A program made the position numbers and the translations under genes. From NCBI GenBank assembly GCA_963793625.1, contig CAWCAT010000037.1, positions 1-64,000 of the forward strand: a stretch of DNA of 64,000 bases, read 5' to 3'. This stretch comes from G963668605 sp963793625. Lineage in GTDB: Bacteria > Acidobacteriota > Terriglobia > Bryobacterales > Bryobacteraceae. The notes beneath the pieces are model-generated. The model was given only the letters and a program-made list of their open reading frames with translations, had not been told where the DNA came from and ran no database searches. This document shows positions 60,208-64,000 of this stretch, piece after piece; the stretch's first letter is position 1; each line of letters begins with the position of its first letter.

Positions 60208-61869
60208 TCAGTGCGCCCGTGTTAACGACAGATTCGCAGGGCGCAAACCGGCTTTCCTATCACGATTGAGCAAAGTGCCCGCTGCAAAAAACGACTGCCA
60301 CATGTCCGCGCGGGCCGCGCGCCCTGCCGCCGCACCGCCGCGCATGACGCGGAAGGCCACCGCGTCGCCCGGTTTCAGCTTCGCCTGGATCCGCTGCACA
60401 TCGTCTCGATCGAAGCTCACCGGCTGGCGGTTGATGGCGATGATGATGTCGCGCGGCACCACGCCGACATCCTCGGCGAACGAGTCCGGCGTCACGCCGG
60501 TGACCAGCACGCCGCCCTTTTCCTCGAAGCCCATGCGGTCGCGCAGGCCCTGCGTGAGGTTCTGAATGCTGACACCGAACTTCACCTGGGTGGTGGTCTC
60601 CCCTGGCTCGGTTTCCTCGCGGCGGAACTGCGGAACTGCGGAGCGTTGGCCCAGACCTCGGAGCGCTCGCCGATCTGTGACCTTCAAGATCCATCTTGCT
60701 GCCGTCGCGCAGGATCGTGAGCGTGGCGTTCGAACCCACCGGCGTCGTCGGAGACGCGGCTCACGAGGTCGTCGCCGTCCTTGACGGGCTTGCCCGTTCA
60801 GCGCGATGATCACGTCCTCGACCTTGACGCCGGCCTTGTCGCCCGGCCCGCTCGGTTCCACCTTGGTAACGAAGACGCCCTGCTTCGCGCCGTAGACCTT
60901 CAGCGTCTCCGGTTTCTCGTTCGGCTTGAAGCCCACGCCGATGCTGCCGCGCGAAACCCGGCCGCGGCTGGACGATCTGGTTGTAGACATTCACGGCGAG
61001 GTTGATCGGCAGCGCGAAGCCGATGCCCTGGTAGCCGCCGCTCTCGGTGGCGATGGCGGTGTTGATGCCGATCACCTCGTCCCTGGATATCGAGCAGCGG
61101 ACCGCCGCTGTTGCCCGGATTGATGGCTGCATCCGTCTGCAGGAACTTCTGCAACTGGTGTTCGGTGCCGCCGATATCGCGGCCTTTGGCGCTGATGATG
61201 CCCGCCGTCACCGTGGCTTCGAGTCCGAACGGGGAGCCGATGGCGACGGCCCAGTCGCCCACCTGCACGCCGTCCGAGTTGCCGATTTTCGCGGGCACGA
61301 GGATTTCTTGCCGTCTTCGATCTTGATCACGGCAAGGTCGGTCTCCGGGTCCGAGCCCACCAGCTTGGCGTTGTATTCGGCCGGATCGCCGTTGAACTTG
61401 AGCTGAATCTGGGTGGCGTCCTCGACCACGTGGAAATTGGTCAGGATATAGCCGTTGTCCACCACGAACCCGGAACCCGACGGTGCCGGCGGAACGGCAA
61501 GGGAATGCTGCGGAACATCGGGTTCCTGGCCGAAGAAGCGGCGGAAGAAGCCCGCCCTGGTCGTCTTCTTCCTCCTCCGGCGCGGGCGGCGGAGTGGGGC
61601 GCCGGCTCCGCGGGCTGCGCCGGTCGTGCGGCGCCGTAGGTGGACGTGATATTCACGACCGAAGGCTCGAGCTGTTTCGCGAGCGCGCTGAAAGCGGTGG
61701 AAAGGTAGGACGGATTGGGGATGAGAGCGTGCGCGTCCTTCACGCCCTCCGTCTTTTGCGCGTGACCGCCGTTGATCAGCGTGCCGATCAGGATGCCGAT
61801 CGACAGCGTGAACGCCAGCAGAGTGACCGAAAGCAACTTCTGCTGCCGCAGATTCCTCAAGAATGTCAT
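60208..61869 (-). CDS. HtrA/DegQ-family serine protease, frameshifted
   Basis: A membrane-tethered periplasmic quality-control protease. The N-terminal anchor is LLSVTLLAFTLSIGILIGTL. The trypsin-like domain holds YILTNFHVVEDATQI (His), DPETDLAVIKIE (Asp) and DAAINPGNSGGPLLDIQG (Ser). PDZ1 has KQGVFVTKVEPSGPGDKAGV and PDZ2 has GGVLVTGVTPDSFAEDVGV. A Gly/Arg-rich insert near 61600 precedes the protease core. Breaks lie near 61640, 61490, 61300, 61095, 60950, 60780 and 60640. The extreme C-terminus (to 60208) may be affected by an indel. Confidence 0.88.
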
Positions 61870-61979
61870 GGGTTAAGCTCCGAACAAGGAGGGCCGTCTT
61901 TCATTATAACTTTGTAATACCGAGCCGGGGGTGCCGCGCCATCGGAAAAGCAGGTATTCTGCCGGGAGCACCACCTACT

Positions 61980-62858
61980 CTATCGATGCCGTCTGAATCC
62001 GAACGGTTTCAGTTCAACCAGCAGGATGCCGCCCAGGATCAGCACCGCCCCGGCGGTCGCCTGCCGCGAGAGCAGTTCTCCCTCCAGCACGAACGAGGTG
62101 GCCCACGCGAACACCGGCTCCAGAGCGAAAATCAACGCCGTCCGCGTCGCGCTGGTGTATTGCTGAGCCCAGGACATCACGGAGAACGCCAGCGCCGTGG
62201 CTAGCAGCGCCGTGACAACGAGAGCAAACACAAGCCCCGGCGTCCAGCGCAAAAAGGGAGTTTCCACCCACCACAGCAGCGCCCCGGAGAGCACCGCCGA
62301 GGTCGCCACCTGCACCAGCGTGAGCGCCTGAAAGCCAAACTTCGGCGCATAATGGCCCACCACGATCATGTGTATTGCGAACGCCACGGCGCAACCGAGC
62401 GTCAGCAGGTCACCCCGGTTCAAACTCGTCCAGGGACCCTCGAGGGTCAGCAGCCCCATTCCCGCAGTCGCCACCCCCACCCCGACCCACTCGGACAACA
62501 GCGGGTTCTTCCGCTGAAGGATAGCCGCAAAAACCGGCACCATCACGATCGACAGGCCCGTGATGAACGCCGATTTCGAGGGCGTGGTCAGCCGCAACCC
62601 GAGTGTCTGGAACATGTACCCGGCGAACAGGAACACTCCCGCTGCCAGGCCTCCCAGGACTAGTGGCTTCCCGGCAACGAACTTTGAGGGCAGCGGCCGG
62701 AACGCGAAGGCAAGCGCCACGCTGGCCAGGGAGAATCGAAGCGCCAGGAACACCAGCGTTGATGCGTCGTCCAGGGCTTCCTTAACCAGAACGAAGGTCG
62801 AGCCCCAAATGAAAGCGTTTCCGACCAGCGCCAACTCGGCGCCCCATTTCTTCCGCAT
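61980..62858 (-). CDS. EamA/DMT-family transporter
   Basis: An intact 292-residue protein with ten hydrophobic helices in two EamA repeats. ALVGNAFIWGSTFVLVKEAL is helix 1, LVFLALRFSLASVALAFAF helix 2, and SVMSWAQQYTSATRTALIF, ALEPVFAWATSFVLEGE are the second-repeat signature. The ATG at 62858 (MRKKWGAEL) precedes helix 1. Substrate unknown; drug, metabolite or amino-acid export is typical. A longer in-frame start at 63068 would add unrelated residues. Confidence 0.88.
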   Translation of the reverse strand: MRKKWGAELALVGNAFIWGSTFVLVKEALDDASTLVFLALRFSLASVALAFAFRPLPSKFVAGKPLVLGGLAAGVFLFAGYMFQTLGLRLTTPSKSAFITGLSIVMVPVFAAILQRKNPLLSEWVGVGVATAGMGLLTLEGPWTSLNRGDLLTLGCAVAFAIHMIVVGHYAPKFGFQALTLVQVATSAVLSGALLWWVETPFLRWTPGLVFALVVTALLATALAFSVMSWAQQYTSATRTALIFALEPVFAWATSFVLEGELLSRQATAGAVLILGGILLVELKPFGFRRHR

Positions 62859-63008
62859 CAGTCTATTTACTTTGCAGGACTGGCACTGCCCGGCGCAAAT
62901 CAAACCTCCGGGTCCGAAAAAATTAACGTATCGAAGCTCGCGTTTAGGGTTACAATCCGCATCTGACATGCCTGACCGCTCGAGCAAAAGCGTCTGGTGC
63001 CGAATCGA

Positions 63009-64000
63009 ATGGCCGCCCTGTCCGACCCTGAATCTCCCGCCCTGCCTGCGTTTCACGAGCACATCCACGATGCCGCAATCGCCTCCGTAGAACGCCGCGC
63101 CGCGGTTGAACTCGAGGAGCGCGTCGCTCAGCGCACCCGAGAGCTAGCGGTCGCCAATGCCGCGCTTGAATCCGAGATCGCGCTTCGTCGGCGTGTCGAA
63201 GCGGAGCTGCGACGCCTGCTCGAGACGACCCCGGGCGTTGCCTATACGTGCACGCCGACGCTTCCATTCCGGCTCACCTCGATGACCGGGAATGCCGAAC
63301 GCCTGCTCGGAGTCTCCGCCTCCGAACTGATGGGCAATGCCGAAGTGTGGGCCCGCCGCGTTCACCCGGAGGACCTGGAGCGTGTCGTCCGCGCCGCGGC
63401 GCGGGTGCTCACGGACGGCTCCGCCATGAACGAGTACAGGTACCGGCACACGGACGGCAGCTATCACTGGATCTGCGATTCGGCGAGCATGATCCGCGCC
63501 GAAGACGGCAGTCCGATCGAAGTGGTCGGTTACTGGCTCGATGTCACCCAGTCCCGGCTCGACCAGCAGGCCCGCCAGGAGCGCGAGCGCCTCCGTGCCG
63601 TCACCGAGGCCCTGATCGCCGCGCAAGAAGCCGAGCGGAGGCGCATCGCACGCGAACTCCACGATGGCATCAATCAGCGACTGGCAGTCCTGATCCTGGA
63701 TATTGCCGAGGTGGAGCGCAAACCAGGCCCCGCAACCCGGCTCGGGCGCCGATTTGCTGCGTTGCGCGCCACCGCGGGCGATATCACGGACGATGTACGG
63801 CGCCTGGCAGTCCAGTTGCACCCGGTGCGGCTGGAGCAGATGGGGCTCGAGGAAGCGCTGCGGCATGAGTGCGCGAGCATCACGGAGCGAGCGGGGATCG
63901 CGGTGTGCTTCGCGTGCGAGGGTCTGCCGGAACCGCTCGACCCGGCCATCGCGCTCTGCCTCTACCGCGTCGCGCAGGAGTCGCTTCAGAATATGGTGCG
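63009..64000 (+). CDS. PAS-domain NarX/DesK-type histidine kinase, truncated by window end
   Basis: The ATG at 63009 opens MAALSDPESPALPAFHEHIH. A coiled coil (EERVAQRTRELAVANAALES) leads into a PAS domain (FRLTSMTGNAERLLGVSASE, VHPEDLERVV, EYRYRHTDGSYHWICD). Then comes the HisKA_3 box RRRIARELHDGINQRLAVLI with the phospho-His at about 63661, and the start of the ATPase domain (LYRVAQESLQN). No frameshift is seen. The partner regulator would lie beyond the window. It diverges from the EamA gene. Confidence 0.88.
   Translation, partial: MAALSDPESPALPAFHEHIHDAAIASVERRAAVELEERVAQRTRELAVANAALESEIALRRRVEAELRRLLETTPGVAYTCTPTLPFRLTSMTGNAERLLGVSASELMGNAEVWARRVHPEDLERVVRAAARVLTDGSAMNEYRYRHTDGSYHWICDSASMIRAEDGSPIEVVGYWLDVTQSRLDQQARQERERLRAVTEALIAAQEAERRRIARELHDGINQRLAVLILDIAEVERKPGPATRLGRRFAALRATAGDITDDVRRLAVQLHPVRLEQMGLEEALRHECASITERAGIAVCFACEGLPEPLDPAIALCLYRVAQESLQNMV

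Overview
The window reads as one contig of a high-GC Gram-negative soil bacterium, most likely an acidobacterium of the Solibacter/Bryobacter type. That placement is inferred from gene content: a PEP-CTERM protein, paralogous MPN-like proteins, a UPF0182 giant membrane protein, a Tes-like radical SAM enzyme, many secreted carbohydrate-related proteins, and family resemblances recognised by eye. No 16S gene is present, so the assignment is tentative. Coding is dense on both strands. About two thirds of the genes, including indispensable ones (pyrB, pyrC, dnaG, rpoD, pdxS), carry single-base frameshifts while their protein sequence continues intact in another frame. I read these as sequencing or assembly indels rather than pseudogenes and give gene spans across them.

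Layout. 1-5 kb: pyrimidine synthesis (pyrB end, pyrC) and a UPF0182 membrane protein. 5-13 kb: alpha/beta hydrolase, a secreted beta-propeller/haem-motif/TPR protein, a HAD phosphatase fused to a HerA-like ATPase, and a one-module adenylation-carrier-thioesterase synthetase. 13-18 kb: Tat-exported nitroreductase, sugar isomerase, PEP-CTERM protein, and a radical SAM enzyme resembling tetraether/membrane-spanning lipid synthases. 18-25 kb: two paralogous MPN-like membrane proteins, then dnaG-rpoD, with nadD on the other strand. 25-31 kb: PHP phosphoesterase, DUF1684 protein, a large PAS hybrid histidine kinase, a PRC-barrel protein, and tRNA-Leu. 31-35 kb: a vitamin B6 operon (pdxR-pdxS-pdxT plus an LMW phosphatase) and cutA. 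35-40 kb: ftsB, two tandem phosphohexomutases, a CBM9-like protein and glpD. 40-47 kb: a CorA-like protein, MBL hydrolase, CopD-like protein, ygfZ, pgi and two GNAT acetyltransferases. 47.7-50.6 kb: glnE. 55.5-64 kb: RNase H-like exonuclease, sugar transporter, alanine dehydrogenase, peptidoglycan-binding protein, HtrA protease, EamA transporter, and a partial PAS histidine kinase running off the end.

The most unusual region is 50654-55507, a 4.85-kb element inserted between glnE and the RNase H-like gene. It has perfect 24-bp terminal inverted repeats and a 7-8 bp direct target duplication, and it looks lower in GC than its surroundings. Its transposase is an IS1-like N-terminal part only, joined to a phage-type LamG structural gene. 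The rest of its cargo is two proteins sharing a DUF2513-like domain, a zinc-ribbon membrane protein, small unknown proteins, back-to-back promoters over a shared palindrome, and a predicted short structured RNA. It looks like a non-autonomous, phage-mosaic transposon that landed inside a compact divergent promoter.
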